From Alphaproteobacteria bacterium (GTDB lineage Bacteria; Pseudomonadota; Alphaproteobacteria; RF32; CAG-239): 64,000 nucleotides of DNA. Below the pieces are notes generated by a model that saw only the letters and a list, made by a program, of their open reading frames with translations, was not told where the DNA came from and searched no databases. The translations under genes and the position numbers were made by a program. The DNA lies in NCBI GenBank assembly GCA_015062305.1, contig SUUX01000007.1, positions 1 to 64,000 of the forward strand. Direction: 5' to 3'. Of the stretch, positions 55,131-63,729 are shown in pieces; positions within the stretch are counted from its first letter, which is position 1, and the number at the start of each line of letters is the position of its first letter.

Positions 55131-56270
55131 TTATAAAATATTTAAATAGCTTTTAATTGTTTCTTTGGTTGTTTTTGCAAGATTTTGTGGTGCAAATTTA
55201 AGTGCTTCAGATAACGGGATGTTTTTAGGAGATATTTCCTTTATGGAGGTGAAATGATTTGCAAATTCACCAGATTTGTCATCAAGAATGCCGCAAAAAG
55301 CTATAACAGGTATATTATATTGTTGGCATAATTTGCTGACTTCTAAGGATGCTTTTCCTTTTAATGATTGATGGTCTATTTTGCCTTCTCCGGTTATAAC
55401 TAAATCTATTCCGTTTTTTAGTATTTTATCAATATCAGAATATTTAATTACCAGTCCTATCCCTGATACTATTTGGGAGTTAAGTAGAGATAGCATAGAT
55501 GCGGCAACACCACCGGCAGCGCCGGTGCCGTGTATGTTTGCAACAGATTTTCCGGTATGCTTCTTCAGTATATTGGCAAATTTGGTAGCACCTTTTTCCA
55601 ATATATTTATCATATCAGGTGAGGCTCCTTTTTGGTGTGCAAAGGTATTGGCAGAGCCATTTTTTCCAAGTAGGGGGGTGTTTACATCACAAGCGATGAT
55701 AAAATGGCAGTTTTTAATTTTAGGATCAATATTTTGATCACTTATTTCCGATATTTCGGTGAGTTGTATTGCTCCTTGAGCAGGGAGAAGAAGATTATGA
55801 TTGTGATCATAAAATTCAAATTGAAGGGCTTGGAGTAGGCCTAATCCCATATCGTGAGTTCCTGTGTCACCCAATCCGAGGATAATGTTGTTGCATCCGT
55901 ATTGAATAGCGTGATTAATTTGTTCGCCAACACCAAAACTGCTAGTGTTTAATGGGTTGCGAAGAGAGATAGGTATATTTGCCAAAGCACAAGTTTTTGC
56001 CATTTCTATTATAGCGGTGTTATTATCAGAAGATACCCCATATTGAGTTTTTATTTTTTTTCCAATAGCATTGTGTGCTTCACAAAATACGTGTCTTCCA
56101 TTAATATTACTTATGATAATATCTTCAAAATTTGTACCACCATCAGATAGTGGTTTTTTTATAACTTCGCATTCGGGATTAATTTGTAAAATTGCATCGG
56201 TTATGATATTTGTGGCCTGTATTGAAGACAAAGATTCTTTGTAGGAGCTAGAAGCGACTAAAATGCGCAT
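55131..56270 (-). CDS. glycerate kinase (GK-I family)
   Basis: A 379-residue kinase converting glycerate to 2- or 3-phosphoglycerate. The N-terminal SSYKESLSS and KPLSDGGTNFEDI segments form the catalytic region of the GlxK/GarK family. LGLGDTGTHDMGLGLLQAL and GTGAAGGVAASM are the nucleotide-binding Gly-rich loops, and DLVITGEGKIDHQSLKGKA is the family signature. Monocistronic; start ATG with weak leader. Confidence 0.92.
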   Translation of the reverse strand: MRILVASSSYKESLSSIQATNIITDAILQINPECEVIKKPLSDGGTNFEDIIISNINGRHVFCEAHNAIGKKIKTQYGVSSDNNTAIIEMAKTCALANIPISLRNPLNTSSFGVGEQINHAIQYGCNNIILGLGDTGTHDMGLGLLQALQFEFYDHNHNLLLPAQGAIQLTEISEISDQNIDPKIKNCHFIIACDVNTPLLGKNGSANTFAHQKGASPDMINILEKGATKFANILKKHTGKSVANIHGTGAAGGVAASMLSLLNSQIVSGIGLVIKYSDIDKILKNGIDLVITGEGKIDHQSLKGKASLEVSKLCQQYNIPVIAFCGILDDKSGEFANHFTSIKEISPKNIPLSEALKFAPQNLAKTTKETIKSYLNIL

Positions 56271-56456
56271 GTTTTTTGCCTATTTAAATGTTATTGTGTA
56301 CAATTAATATAATAAATTGTAATTTTTTATATGGCAAACAAAACCTGATTGATGAATAATGTTTTTTATAATTTTTAACCTTTGCCCCACATTTTGACGA
56401 TGAACCGAAATTTATTAGCAGAAGTTATTAGCAATTTTTGATTTTACGATTTTATA
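56271..56456. other. AT-rich gap
   Basis: No gene is supported here. It separates the glycerate kinase promoter side from the terminator of the tRNA-associated repeat array. Confidence 0.45.
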
Positions 56457-56457
56457 A

Positions 56458-56490
56458 AAAAATAAAGTCTTGCAAAAACAAGACTTTATC
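56458..56490 (-). terminator. final terminator of the tRNA-Cys/Asn transcript
   Basis: ATAAAGTCTTG-CAAAAA-CAAGACTTTAT with a T run on the minus strand, placed after the repeat core, so the core may be part of the tRNA transcript if upstream terminators leak. Confidence 0.75.
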
Positions 56491-56498
56491 TAAATATT

Positions 56499-56611
56499 GG
56501 CTCCGGCTGCCAGATTGGGCACTCCCGCTCATAATATTCGCGGGTCCTCCTCGTGTCGTAGGGTTCACACTTCGCAAGCTTGTGTTCACCAACTATCCAC
56601 TCCGAACAGGC
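56499..56611 (-). repeat. tRNA-tail nested repeat, copy 2 (tRNA-Asn type)
   Basis: On the minus strand it begins GCCTGTTCGGAG, matches the core of copy 1 near position 200-302 and ends AATCTGGCAGCCGGAGCC, nearly the 3' tail of the neighbouring tRNA-Asn (AATCAGGCAGCCGGAGCC). The two hairpins of copy 1 are kept: CCCGC/GCGGG (56524-56528/56540-56544) and ACAC/GTGT (56567-56570/56582-56585). The latter replaces GCAC/GTGC in copy 1, a compensatory change. Frames through it encode no real protein. Confidence 0.75.
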
Positions 56612-56694
56612 TTCGCCTATTCTTACCAGATAGTCAGAAACAAAAAAAAGAAAACCCACCATAAAGGTGGGGTTTCTTTTTTTTGGCTCCGGCT
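56604..56694 (-). repeat. 91-base tRNA-tail/terminator cassette, copy A
   Basis: From GAACAGGCTTCGCC to GGCTCCGGCT. It contains a terminator-like hairpin (AAACCCACC/GGTGGGGTTT) and flanks resembling tRNA-Asn T-arm and acceptor sequence. It recurs at 56855-56945 with only a couple of differences. Confidence 0.8.
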
Positions 56695-56854
56695 CTTGCT
56701 CGATAAGTTTTGCTTTTTTAGCAAAACTAACTCGCTTCGGTCACCGCCTTTGTAACGTTTGTTTCGCATCGTTGCCACTAGCTCACAAACTAACAAAAGC
56801 GTAATCTGCGTCAAAAATTACTCCACCGGAGTAATTTTTTTCCTCGCCCTGATT
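56695..56854 (-). other. segment between the two cassettes
   Basis: About 160 bases with two further hairpins: AGTTTTGC/GCAAAACT at 56706-56728 and AAAAATTACTCC/GGAGTAATTTTT at 56813-56841, the latter a terminator-like stem. No gene is supported. Its minus-strand right end GAGCCGGAGCC imitates the tRNA-Asn acceptor tail. Confidence 0.5.
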
Positions 56855-56945
56855 GAACAGGCTTCGCCTATTCTTACCAGATAGTCAGAAACAAAAAAAA
56901 GAAAACCCACCTTAAAGGTGGGGTTTCTTTTTTTGGCTCCGGCTG
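56855..56945 (-). repeat. 91-base tRNA-tail/terminator cassette, copy B (next to tRNA-Asn)
   Basis: Near-identical to copy A. Its upstream part is the true tRNA-Asn 3' end and terminator (stem AAACCCACC/GGTGGGGTTT, 56892-56934). It continues into GCCTGTTCAATCAGG, an intact T-arm imitation without a core insertion. Confidence 0.8.
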
Positions 56946-57008
56946 CCTGATTCGAACAGGCGACCAATCGGTTAACAGCCGATTGCTCTACCGCTGAGCT
57001 AAGCCGGA
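56934..57008 (-). tRNA. tRNA-Asn (anticodon GTT)
   Basis: The reverse complement forms a 75-nt cloverleaf with encoded CCA: acceptor TCCGGCT/AGCCGGA, anticodon loop CTGTTAA giving GTT, T-loop TTCGAAT. It lies 15 bases downstream of tRNA-Cys on the same strand and is followed by a terminator and the cassette array. Confidence 0.97.
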
Positions 57009-57023
57009 ATAATACGGTGTTGT

Positions 57024-57098
57024 TGGAGGCCGGTACCGGAATTGAACCGATGTACAAGGATTTGCAGTCCTCTGCATGAGCCACTCTGCCAACCGGCC
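57024..57098 (-). tRNA. tRNA-Cys (anticodon GCA)
   Basis: The reverse complement forms a 75-nt cloverleaf: acceptor GGCCGGT/ACCGGCC with the Cys-specific discriminator T, anticodon loop CTGCAAA giving GCA, T-loop TTCAATT, and encoded CCA. It leads a two-tRNA operon with tRNA-Asn. Confidence 0.97.
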
Positions 57099-57244
57099 AT
57101 TCGTGTTACCGTCTCTCAATCGGTGCCTCTATATATACAATAATTTTTTTACTCGTCAATATATTTTTTAAAAAAAATTGTATTTTGATAACAACTTTGT
57201 TATAACATATAAAAACTTTTGTAAAATATGGAGGAATATAACTG

Positions 57245-57676
57245 ATGAATATTGCTATTGCAGCTGATCATGGTGGATTTGAAATGAAACAAAAATTGAT
57301 AAATCATTATGAAAAACAAGGTGTAAGCCTTGTAGATTTGGGGACACACTCGGAAGAATCTTGCGATTACCCTAAAATTGCTCATAAAATGACAGATGCA
57401 ATATTAAAAAAAGAATTTGATATGGGAATTTTGATTTGTGGTACGGGAATCGGAATTTCTATTGCTGCAAACAGAGTAAAGGGAATTAGAGCCGCTATCC
57501 TCTATAATGAACAAGTTGCCAGACTTACAAGAGAGCATAATGATGCAAATATTGCTGTTTTTGGTGGAAGAATGCAAAGTTTTGATGACGTTGTGAAATA
57601 TTTTGATATCTTTAGAACAACAAAATTTAGTGAAGAGAATCGACACTGCAGAAGAATCGGTGAGTTGGATAGATAG
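57245..57676 (+). CDS. rpiB: ribose 5-phosphate isomerase B
   Basis: A 143-residue enzyme interconverting ribose 5-phosphate and ribulose 5-phosphate. AADHGG (residues 6-11) and the active-site loop [22 protein letters not shown] with the catalytic Cys, then [12 protein letters not shown], are intact. TGGAGGAATATAACTG precedes the ATG. The gene heads a cluster with glyA, as in other alphaproteobacteria; glyA starts 7 bases after its stop. Confidence 0.95.
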   Translation: MNIAIAADHGGFEMKQKLINHYEKQGVSLVDLGTHSEESCDYPKIAHKMTDAILKKEFDMGILICGTGIGISIAANRVKGIRAAILYNEQVARLTREHNDANIAVFGGRMQSFDDVVKYFDIFRTTKFSEENRHCRRIGELDR

Positions 57677-57683
57677 GAGAAAG

Positions 57684-58943
57684 ATGATGGATTTTAGAGA
57701 AGAATTGAAGATTGAAGATGCAGAAATTGCAGCAGCTATTGATAGTGAATTGAAAAGACAACAAAATCAGATAGAACTTATTGCTTCAGAAAATATTGTT
57801 TCTAATGCTGTTTTGGAAGCTCAAGGGTCTATATTGACAAATAAATATGCAGAGGGCTATCCGGGAAGAAGATATTATCATGGATGTGAATTTGTTGATG
57901 TGGTGGAGAATCTGGCAATAGAACGAGCAAAACAGTTATTTGGTTGTAAATTTGCAAATGTGCAACCTCATTCCGGAAGTCAGGCAAATGCTGCTGTTTA
58001 TTTGGCTTTGTTGCAGCCTCATGATACGATTTTAGGTATGAGCCTTGATGCCGGTGGTCATTTGACGCATGGCGCGAAAGTTTCTATATCTGGCAAATGG
58101 TTGAACGCAGTGGCCTATGGGGTTAGGGCAGAAGATGGTTTGATTGATTATGAACAGGTAGAGCGTTTGGCTGTGGAAAATAAACCTAAGTTAATTATTG
58201 CCGGTGGTTCGGCTTATCCTCGCAGGGTTGATTTTGCAAAGTTTAGAGCAATTGCGGACAAGGTTGGAGCATATTTGATGGTGGATATGGCACATTTTGC
58301 AGGGCTTGTTGCCGGCGGTGTGCATCCTAGCCCGTTAGAATATGCAGATGTGGTGACAACAACGACTCATAAAACATTGCGAGGCCCTAGAGGTGGTATG
58401 ATTCTGACTAATAATGAGGAAATTGCTAAAAAAGTAAATTCTGCAATTTTTCCAGGGTCTCAAGGAGGACCTTTGATGCATGTTATTGCAGCAAAAGCTG
58501 TGTGTTTTAAGGAAGATTTAACTCCAGAATTTAAGAAATATGCCGCTCAAGTGGTGAAAAATGCCAAGGTTTTGGGAGAAACATTAGCTAAACGAGGTCT
58601 TAATTTGGTATCTGGAGGTACAGATACGCATTTGTTGTTGGTTGATTTAAGACCTAAAAATGTGACCGGAGATGTGGTGGCGACAGCTTTGGATAAGGCT
58701 CATATGACTTGTAATAAAAATGCAATTCCTTTTGATCCTCAACCTCCTAAAGTAACATCTGGAATTAGAGTGGGTACTCCTGCAGGAACAACCAGAGGAT
58801 TTGGAGAAAAAGAATTTGAAGCAATAGGCAATTGGATTGCCGATGTTGTTGATGCTTTGGCTAATGGAAATGCCGATGAAGTGATTGCTCAAACGGCTGC
58901 TAAAGTTGTTGAGTTGTGTAACAAGTTTCCAATTTATAAATAG
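57684..58943 (+). CDS. glyA: serine hydroxymethyltransferase
   Basis: A 419-residue PLP enzyme interconverting serine and glycine with tetrahydrofolate. [10 protein letters not shown], the PLP-lysine motif [16 protein letters not shown] (Lys near 225) and the C-terminal [14 protein letters not shown] are present. Start at ATG 57684 or the adjacent ATG 57687, after AGGAGA; the frame open from 57603 overlaps rpiB and is not used. Confidence 0.97.
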   Translation: MMDFREELKIEDAEIAAAIDSELKRQQNQIELIASENIVSNAVLEAQGSILTNKYAEGYPGRRYYHGCEFVDVVENLAIERAKQLFGCKFANVQPHSGSQANAAVYLALLQPHDTILGMSLDAGGHLTHGAKVSISGKWLNAVAYGVRAEDGLIDYEQVERLAVENKPKLIIAGGSAYPRRVDFAKFRAIADKVGAYLMVDMAHFAGLVAGGVHPSPLEYADVVTTTTHKTLRGPRGGMILTNNEEIAKKVNSAIFPGSQGGPLMHVIAAKAVCFKEDLTPEFKKYAAQVVKNAKVLGETLAKRGLNLVSGGTDTHLLLVDLRPKNVTGDVVATALDKAHMTCNKNAIPFDPQPPKVTSGIRVGTPAGTTRGFGEKEFEAIGNWIADVVDALANGNADEVIAQTAAKVVELCNKFPIYK

Positions 58944-58953
58944 GAGAAAATAG

Positions 58954-60279
58954 ATGCAAAAAGTAAGTTCTAAAAAATTGTGCGAGATTGTTGATTCTGC
59001 TTCTGTGGTGGTTGATGTAGATATTGAAAATATTGTTAGTGATAGTAGAGCAGTAAACAAAGGAGATTTATTTGTTGCTATAAAAGGCGAAAAAAATGAT
59101 GGTCATGATTATGTGGCAGAAGTTTTGAAAAAAGGTGCTGCTATGGCTGTGGTGGAGCATTTGGTGGAAAATGCCCCTGCTGATAGGCAAATTGTTGTTG
59201 AAAATGCTATAAAAGCATATGGAAAAATTGGTGCTTATAATCGTTCTTTGTATAAGGGTGTGGTTATAGGATTGACTGGAAGTGCCGGCAAAACAACAAC
59301 AAAAGAAGAAGTGAAGTTTGCTCTATCTAAATTTGGAAAAGTATATGCAACTAATGGTAATTTTAATAACCATATTGGTGTGCCGGCTACATTGTGCAAA
59401 ATTGATATGGATGCCGACTATGTTGTGGTAGAGATGGGGATGAGTGCCAAAGGGGAAATTGAGGAACTGGTTTCTTATGTTCAACCCGATGTGGCAATTA
59501 TAACCAATGTATACCCAATGCATATTGAATTTTTTGAAAATTTTGAGGGTATCGCTGAGGCAAAAGCTGAGATATTTAAATCAATTAAAAAAGGTGGTTT
59601 GGCTATTATAAATGAAGATACAAATTTTGCGCAGATTTTGAAAAAACGAGCAGAAGAAAATGGTGCAAAAGTTGTTGGTTTTGGAAAAAATAATCATCCT
59701 AATGTAGAATTGAAATTGGCTGATTGTGGAGAACATAACTATTATAACGCGTGGTGTGTTTTGAGCTTAATCAAAGCATTGGGGCTTGATGTTAATGCAA
59801 CAGCTGAACATTTGTCTTTATTTAATGCATTGCCGGGAAGGGGAGCAAAGTATGATCTTAAATTGCCAAAAGGAGGAGAATATACTTTGATTGATGATAG
59901 TTATTCCGGACAGCCTGAAGCTATGATTATTGCTATTGAAACTTTGGATAAAATGCCACATTCCGGCAGAAAAATTGTTGTTTTGGGAAAAATGGCAGAG
60001 TTGGGTAAGACTTCTAAAGCCAGACACATAGAGGTGGGGCAGGTTGTTGCAAAGAGTTCAATTGATGTTGTGGTGGCTGTTTGTCCGGAAATGAAAGATA
60101 TGTTGGCTCAGCTTGATGCCTCTAAAGAAACACATTATTTTGAAAATAAAGATGGTTTGGATGAATTTTTGATAAATAACCTCTTGCAAAATAATGATAT
60201 TGTTCTTATAAAAGGAGCCAGATATTCTTCTAAGTTGTATCAAGTGACAGATGCTTTGCTAGAGAAGGGAAAGAAATAA
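58954..60279 (+). CDS. murF: UDP-N-acetylmuramoyl-tripeptide--D-Ala-D-Ala ligase
   Basis: A 441-residue Mur ligase adding D-Ala-D-Ala to the peptidoglycan precursor. The N-terminal domain has [17 protein letters not shown], the P-loop is [14 protein letters not shown] (near 111), and [22 protein letters not shown] and [11 protein letters not shown] are MurF-specific. It is normally in the dcw cell-wall cluster; here it lies between glyA and nrdR, 10 bases after glyA and 1 base before nrdR. Confidence 0.94.
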   Translation: MQKVSSKKLCEIVDSASVVVDVDIENIVSDSRAVNKGDLFVAIKGEKNDGHDYVAEVLKKGAAMAVVEHLVENAPADRQIVVENAIKAYGKIGAYNRSLYKGVVIGLTGSAGKTTTKEEVKFALSKFGKVYATNGNFNNHIGVPATLCKIDMDADYVVVEMGMSAKGEIEELVSYVQPDVAIITNVYPMHIEFFENFEGIAEAKAEIFKSIKKGGLAIINEDTNFAQILKKRAEENGAKVVGFGKNNHPNVELKLADCGEHNYYNAWCVLSLIKALGLDVNATAEHLSLFNALPGRGAKYDLKLPKGGEYTLIDDSYSGQPEAMIIAIETLDKMPHSGRKIVVLGKMAELGKTSKARHIEVGQVVAKSSIDVVVAVCPEMKDMLAQLDASKETHYFENKDGLDEFLINNLLQNNDIVLIKGARYSSKLYQVTDALLEKGKK

Positions 60280-60280
60280 T

Positions 60281-60754
60281 ATGAAGTGTCCTTTTTGCGG
60301 TTGTGATGATACGCAGGTAAAAGATTCTCGAGATACAGATGATAATACTGCAATCAGAAGGCGTAGAGAGTGTTCTGAATGCGGGTCCAGATTTACGACA
60401 TTTGAAAGAGTGCAACTGCGGGATTTGGTTGTTGTTAAAAAAAATGGCGAAAAAGTTATGTTTGACAGAGATAAGCTGGCTCGTTCTATTTTTTTGGCAG
60501 TGCGCAAACGTCCGGTTAGTTCTGAGAGAGTGGAAAAAATTGTTAATTCTATTCAACGAAGACTAGAGGCTTCTGGAGAAGCTGAGATTGCATCTACTCA
60601 AATAGGAGAATTTGTAATGCAGGCATTAGCTTCTTTGGATCATATTGCTTATATTCGGTTTGCTTCGGTTTATCGTGATTTTAAAGAAGTTAGTGATTTT
60701 GAAGATTTTGTTGAAACTATAGATAAGTTGGCTAAGCCTCAAGGAGAAAAATAA
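60281..60754 (+). CDS. nrdR: transcriptional repressor NrdR
   Basis: A 157-residue repressor of ribonucleotide reductase genes. The zinc ribbon CPFCG...CSECGSRF (residues 3-34) and an ATP-cone domain (about 49-139, [20 protein letters not shown]) are complete. It begins 1 base after murF ends and overlaps nusB by 1 base (TAATG). Confidence 0.96.
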   Translation: MKCPFCGCDDTQVKDSRDTDDNTAIRRRRECSECGSRFTTFERVQLRDLVVVKKNGEKVMFDRDKLARSIFLAVRKRPVSSERVEKIVNSIQRRLEASGEAEIASTQIGEFVMQALASLDHIAYIRFASVYRDFKEVSDFEDFVETIDKLAKPQGEK

Positions 60755-61245
60755 TGGCTAAGTTTATTTCGGAAAAAATCAGAATGAAGTCCGCAGCACG
60801 TTTGGCGGCTGTGCAGGCAACATATATGATAGAATTTGGTCAACTCTCGGTTGATGAGGTGATAAAAGACTTTATAAATGGTGAGGTTGGACGTTATGTA
60901 ATAAATGACGAAAGCTCTGAGTATGAAGAAAAAGAAGAAATGGTTGAGATAGATCAGATGGACACAACTTATTTTGCAGAGCTGATGCGAGGTGTGCATA
61001 AAGAAAAAGAACAATTGGAAAAATCTTTGGCAAGTTATTTGCGTGATGGATGGTCTTTTGAGCGATTTGATGGAACATTGAGAGCTTTGTTATTGTGTGC
61101 TGCATATGAATTGGTAAGGACAACAGATGTTGATGCAACAGTGATTGTTAAAGAATATGTTGATTTGGCCTATGCTTTTTTTGCTAAAAGTGAACCCAAA
61201 ATGGTTAATGCCTTGCTTGATCAGATAGCAAAGTCTGTTCGCTAA
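60754..61245 (+). CDS. nusB: transcription antitermination protein NusB
   Basis: A 163-residue all-helical RNA-binding protein of rRNA antitermination. Family features include an N-terminal SAARLAAVQATYMIEF helix, FDGTLRALLLCAAYEL and VIVKEYVDLAYAFF. The usual alphaproteobacterial neighbours ribD, ribE and ribH between nrdR and nusB are missing here. A long acidic loop near residues 50-70 (EYEEKEEMVEID) is lineage-specific. Confidence 0.93.
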   Translation: MAKFISEKIRMKSAARLAAVQATYMIEFGQLSVDEVIKDFINGEVGRYVINDESSEYEEKEEMVEIDQMDTTYFAELMRGVHKEKEQLEKSLASYLRDGWSFERFDGTLRALLLCAAYELVRTTDVDATVIVKEYVDLAYAFFAKSEPKMVNALLDQIAKSVR

Positions 61246-61296
61246 AATCGGTTTGTAACAGAAATTTGTTGGAACGGCAGATATAGAGGTTAATAG

Positions 61297-61815
61297 ATGG
61301 CAAAATTAAAAGTATACGAATATCCGCATCCGGTGCTAAAGCAAAAGGCCGAAAAAGTCGGCGGTGTAGATGATGAAATGCGTAAGTTTTTGGACGATAT
61401 GCTGGAAACTATGTATGCTGAAAATGGTTGCGGATTAGCAGCGCCTCAGGTGGGGGTATCTAAGCGAGTGGTAGTTATAGATATTGCACATGAAGGAGAA
61501 GAGCCAAATCCTTTGTATATGGTTAATCCGGAGATTATATGGAGGTCTGAGGAAAAAGAAGTTTGCGAGGAAGGATGTTTGTCTTTGCCAACTTTGCGAG
61601 CAGAAGTTGAAAGACCTGCAAGTGTCAGAATAAAATATTTGGATTATAATGGTGATGAATGTGAGCTATGTGCTGAAGATTTTTTGGCCGTAGCAGTGCA
61701 ACATGAGTTAGATCATTTGGATGGTGTTTTATATATAGATCATGTGAGCAGGTTAAAACGTCAAATGCTCATAAAAAAACTCAATAAAATTCGTAGTGAA
61801 GCAAAAAGAGGTTAG
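61297..61815 (+). CDS. def: peptide deformylase
   Basis: A 172-residue metalloenzyme removing the formyl group from nascent proteins. All three motifs are present: GCGLAAPQVG (46-55), EGCLSLP near 92 and HELDHLDG near 133. It starts 51 bases after nusB and its stop overlaps that of trxB on the opposite strand by 4 bases. Confidence 0.96.
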   Translation: MAKLKVYEYPHPVLKQKAEKVGGVDDEMRKFLDDMLETMYAENGCGLAAPQVGVSKRVVVIDIAHEGEEPNPLYMVNPEIIWRSEEKEVCEEGCLSLPTLRAEVERPASVRIKYLDYNGDECELCAEDFLAVAVQHELDHLDGVLYIDHVSRLKRQMLIKKLNKIRSEAKRG

Positions 61816-62750
61816 TTTTCATTTAGAAATTTATCTGCTTCCAGTGCAGCCAGACATCCGGATCCGGCGGCAATTATTGCTTGTCTGTATTGCGGATTTT
61901 GTACATCTCCGGCAGCAAATATGCCTTTTATGCTTGTTTGGCAACTGTTGGGTGCGGTGATGATGTAGCCTTCTGGAGTTAGGTCTAGTTGATTTTTGAA
62001 AATGTCGGTGTTTGGGTGGTGTCCGATAGCAATAAAGATGCCATCAACTTTGATTTTTTTTCTTTTGTCTGTTTTTACATTTTTGATTGTTAATCCTGTT
62101 ACAGAAAGAGGGTTGTCTGAGCCTAAGATTTCTTCAACTACAGAATCCCATTCGATGTTTATTTTATTGTTTTGTAATAATTTTTCTTGTGTTTTTTGGT
62201 CTGCGCGTAAAGCGTTGCGACGATGAATGAGGGTAACTGAGTTGGTAAAATTGCTTAAGAATAAGGCCTCTTCGGCAGCTGTGTTGCCACCACCAACAAC
62301 CGCAACATTGCGCCCCCTGTAAAAGAAACCATCACAGGTGGCGCAACCGGAGACGCCAAATCCACGGTATTTGTTTTCGCTTTCTAGATTGAGCCATCTG
62401 GCAGATGCTCCAGTGCAGATGATGATACTTTGGGCAGAATATATGTTGTTATTTTCTGAGCTGCAGATAAATGGTCGTTGGCTAAAATCGGCTTCTACAA
62501 TATGGTCGTCTATAATTTCTACACCAACATTGTGCGCTTGTAGGCGCATTCGGTGCATTAATTCTGTTCCGGCGATAGGTTCGGCAAAGCCCGGAAAATT
62601 TTCTACATCGGAGGTTATGGTTAATTGGCCGCCAATTTGTTGTCCTGATACTAATATGGGTTTTAATCCTGCTCTTGCCGCATAGATACCTGCGGTGTAT
62701 CCGGCAGGGCCGGAACCGATTATGAGAAGTTTGGTTTTGTATTCTGCCAT
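61812..62750 (-). CDS. trxB: thioredoxin reductase
   Basis: A 312-residue FAD/NADPH disulfide reductase. FAD site GSGPAGYTAGIYAARAG (near 12-28), redox centre CATCDG near 137, NADPH site GGGNTAAEEA and C-terminal GIFAAGDV are complete. It reduces thioredoxin in the cytoplasm. It is co-directional with and 28 bases downstream of a cysteine-rich mini-protein gene, so the two may be one transcript. Confidence 0.96.
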   Translation of the reverse strand: MAEYKTKLLIIGSGPAGYTAGIYAARAGLKPILVSGQQIGGQLTITSDVENFPGFAEPIAGTELMHRMRLQAHNVGVEIIDDHIVEADFSQRPFICSSENNNIYSAQSIIICTGASARWLNLESENKYRGFGVSGCATCDGFFYRGRNVAVVGGGNTAAEEALFLSNFTNSVTLIHRRNALRADQKTQEKLLQNNKINIEWDSVVEEILGSDNPLSVTGLTIKNVKTDKRKKIKVDGIFIAIGHHPNTDIFKNQLDLTPEGYIITAPNSCQTSIKGIFAAGDVQNPQYRQAIIAAGSGCLAALEADKFLNEN

Positions 62751-62778
62751 GGTTAGCTTTCTGTGTTGTTAAGATATT

Positions 62779-62964
62779 TTATTTTGATACCTCATTTTGT
62801 TCTACAGTGCAAGAACATTCTGTTGGGGAACAGATACAGATGCTATCTTTGGTTATTTTTGTATTGTTAGTGCTTTGGTTGCGGAAATAGCGAATGTTAT
62901 TGGGAAAAGAGCATCCGCAATTGTCATCTTCTCTGCATTCACAGTTGTTTTTTTCTATATTCAT
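62779..62964 (-). CDS. cysteine-rich mini-protein with duplicated CxC motifs
   Basis: A 61-residue acidic protein with eight cysteines arranged as two units: CECREDDNCGC (residues 8-18) and CICSPTECSC (43-52), CxC-x5-CxC and CxC-x4-CxC, separated by a polar linker. There is no signal peptide. The spacing suggests a metal-binding (metallothionein-like) or redox-active protein. It has an AGGAGAT ribosome binding site and lies directly upstream of trxB on the same strand. Confidence 0.65.
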   Translation of the reverse strand: MNIEKNNCECREDDNCGCSFPNNIRYFRNQSTNNTKITKDSICICSPTECSCTVEQNEVSK

Positions 62965-62986
62965 GATTTTATCTCCTAATTAATAT

Positions 62987-63014
62987 AAAAAAACCACCCA
63001 AAGGGTGGTTTTGA
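62987..63014 (-). terminator. greA terminator
   Basis: AAAACCACCC-AAA-GGGTGGTTTT, downstream of greA on the minus strand. Confidence 0.85.
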
Positions 63015-63036
63015 TATATGTTCAAAAATAGAAGTT

Positions 63037-63510
63037 TTAAATATACTGAATGTCTATAACTTCAAAAGATTTGCGACCACCGGGGGCGGTGTAAGAAGCG
63101 GAATCTCCAATTTCTTTGCCAATGAGGGCTTTGGCTAAAGGAGAAGACAAAGAAATTTTATTCTTTTCGATGTCTGCTTCGTAGTCGCCGACTATTTGAT
63201 ATGTTTTTTCTTCATCGGTATCTTCATCTGCAACAGTAACGGTAGCGCCAAAACGGATAACATCATAGTTGGCTTTGGCTACGTCTATTACTTGGGCGCG
63301 GCTCAAAACAGCTTCCAGATCTTGAATGCGTCCTTCAATAAAGCTTTGTTTTTCTTTGGCTGCTGAGTATTCGGCATTTTCAGACAAATCTCCGTGAGAA
63401 CGAGCTTCATCTATAGCTGCGATAATATTGGGGCGTTCAACACCTTTCAGATGCTTGAGTTCTTGTTCAAGAGCTTCAAAACCAACCTTAGTTAAAGGAA
63501 ATTTTTCCAT
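63037..63510 (-). CDS. greA: transcription elongation factor GreA
   Basis: A 157-residue factor that enters the RNA polymerase channel to rescue backtracked complexes. The N-terminal coiled coil contains the acidic tip ([15 protein letters not shown]), and the C-terminal domain has [24 protein letters not shown]. Start at ATG 63510, with AGGTG as ribosome binding site; GTG 63519 would add three residues. Confidence 0.96.
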   Translation of the reverse strand: MEKFPLTKVGFEALEQELKHLKGVERPNIIAAIDEARSHGDLSENAEYSAAKEKQSFIEGRIQDLEAVLSRAQVIDVAKANYDVIRFGATVTVADEDTDEEKTYQIVGDYEADIEKNKISLSSPLAKALIGKEIGDSASYTAPGGRKSFEVIDIQYI

Positions 63511-63729
63511 TTCTATCACCTATATTTGTTTGTTTTTTGTTAGAAAAAATGAACTGCGATGGAGCAAACTCCGTCACAGCTCTAATGTATTTTTGAATTA
63601 TTCATAATGTAACACTTATAAAAAATAAATCAAGTAAATTATTTTTGGGAGAAAATAGTTTTGTGCTATACATTTTAAGATGATGTGTTAAACTTTTGGC
63701 GTATGGAAATTTTTATTAGGAGTAATACT

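Noticed and set aside
56438..57084. Open reading frames through the tRNA-Asn/Cys repeat array
   Set aside because: Same artefact: they cover tRNA tails, hairpins and the repeat core.
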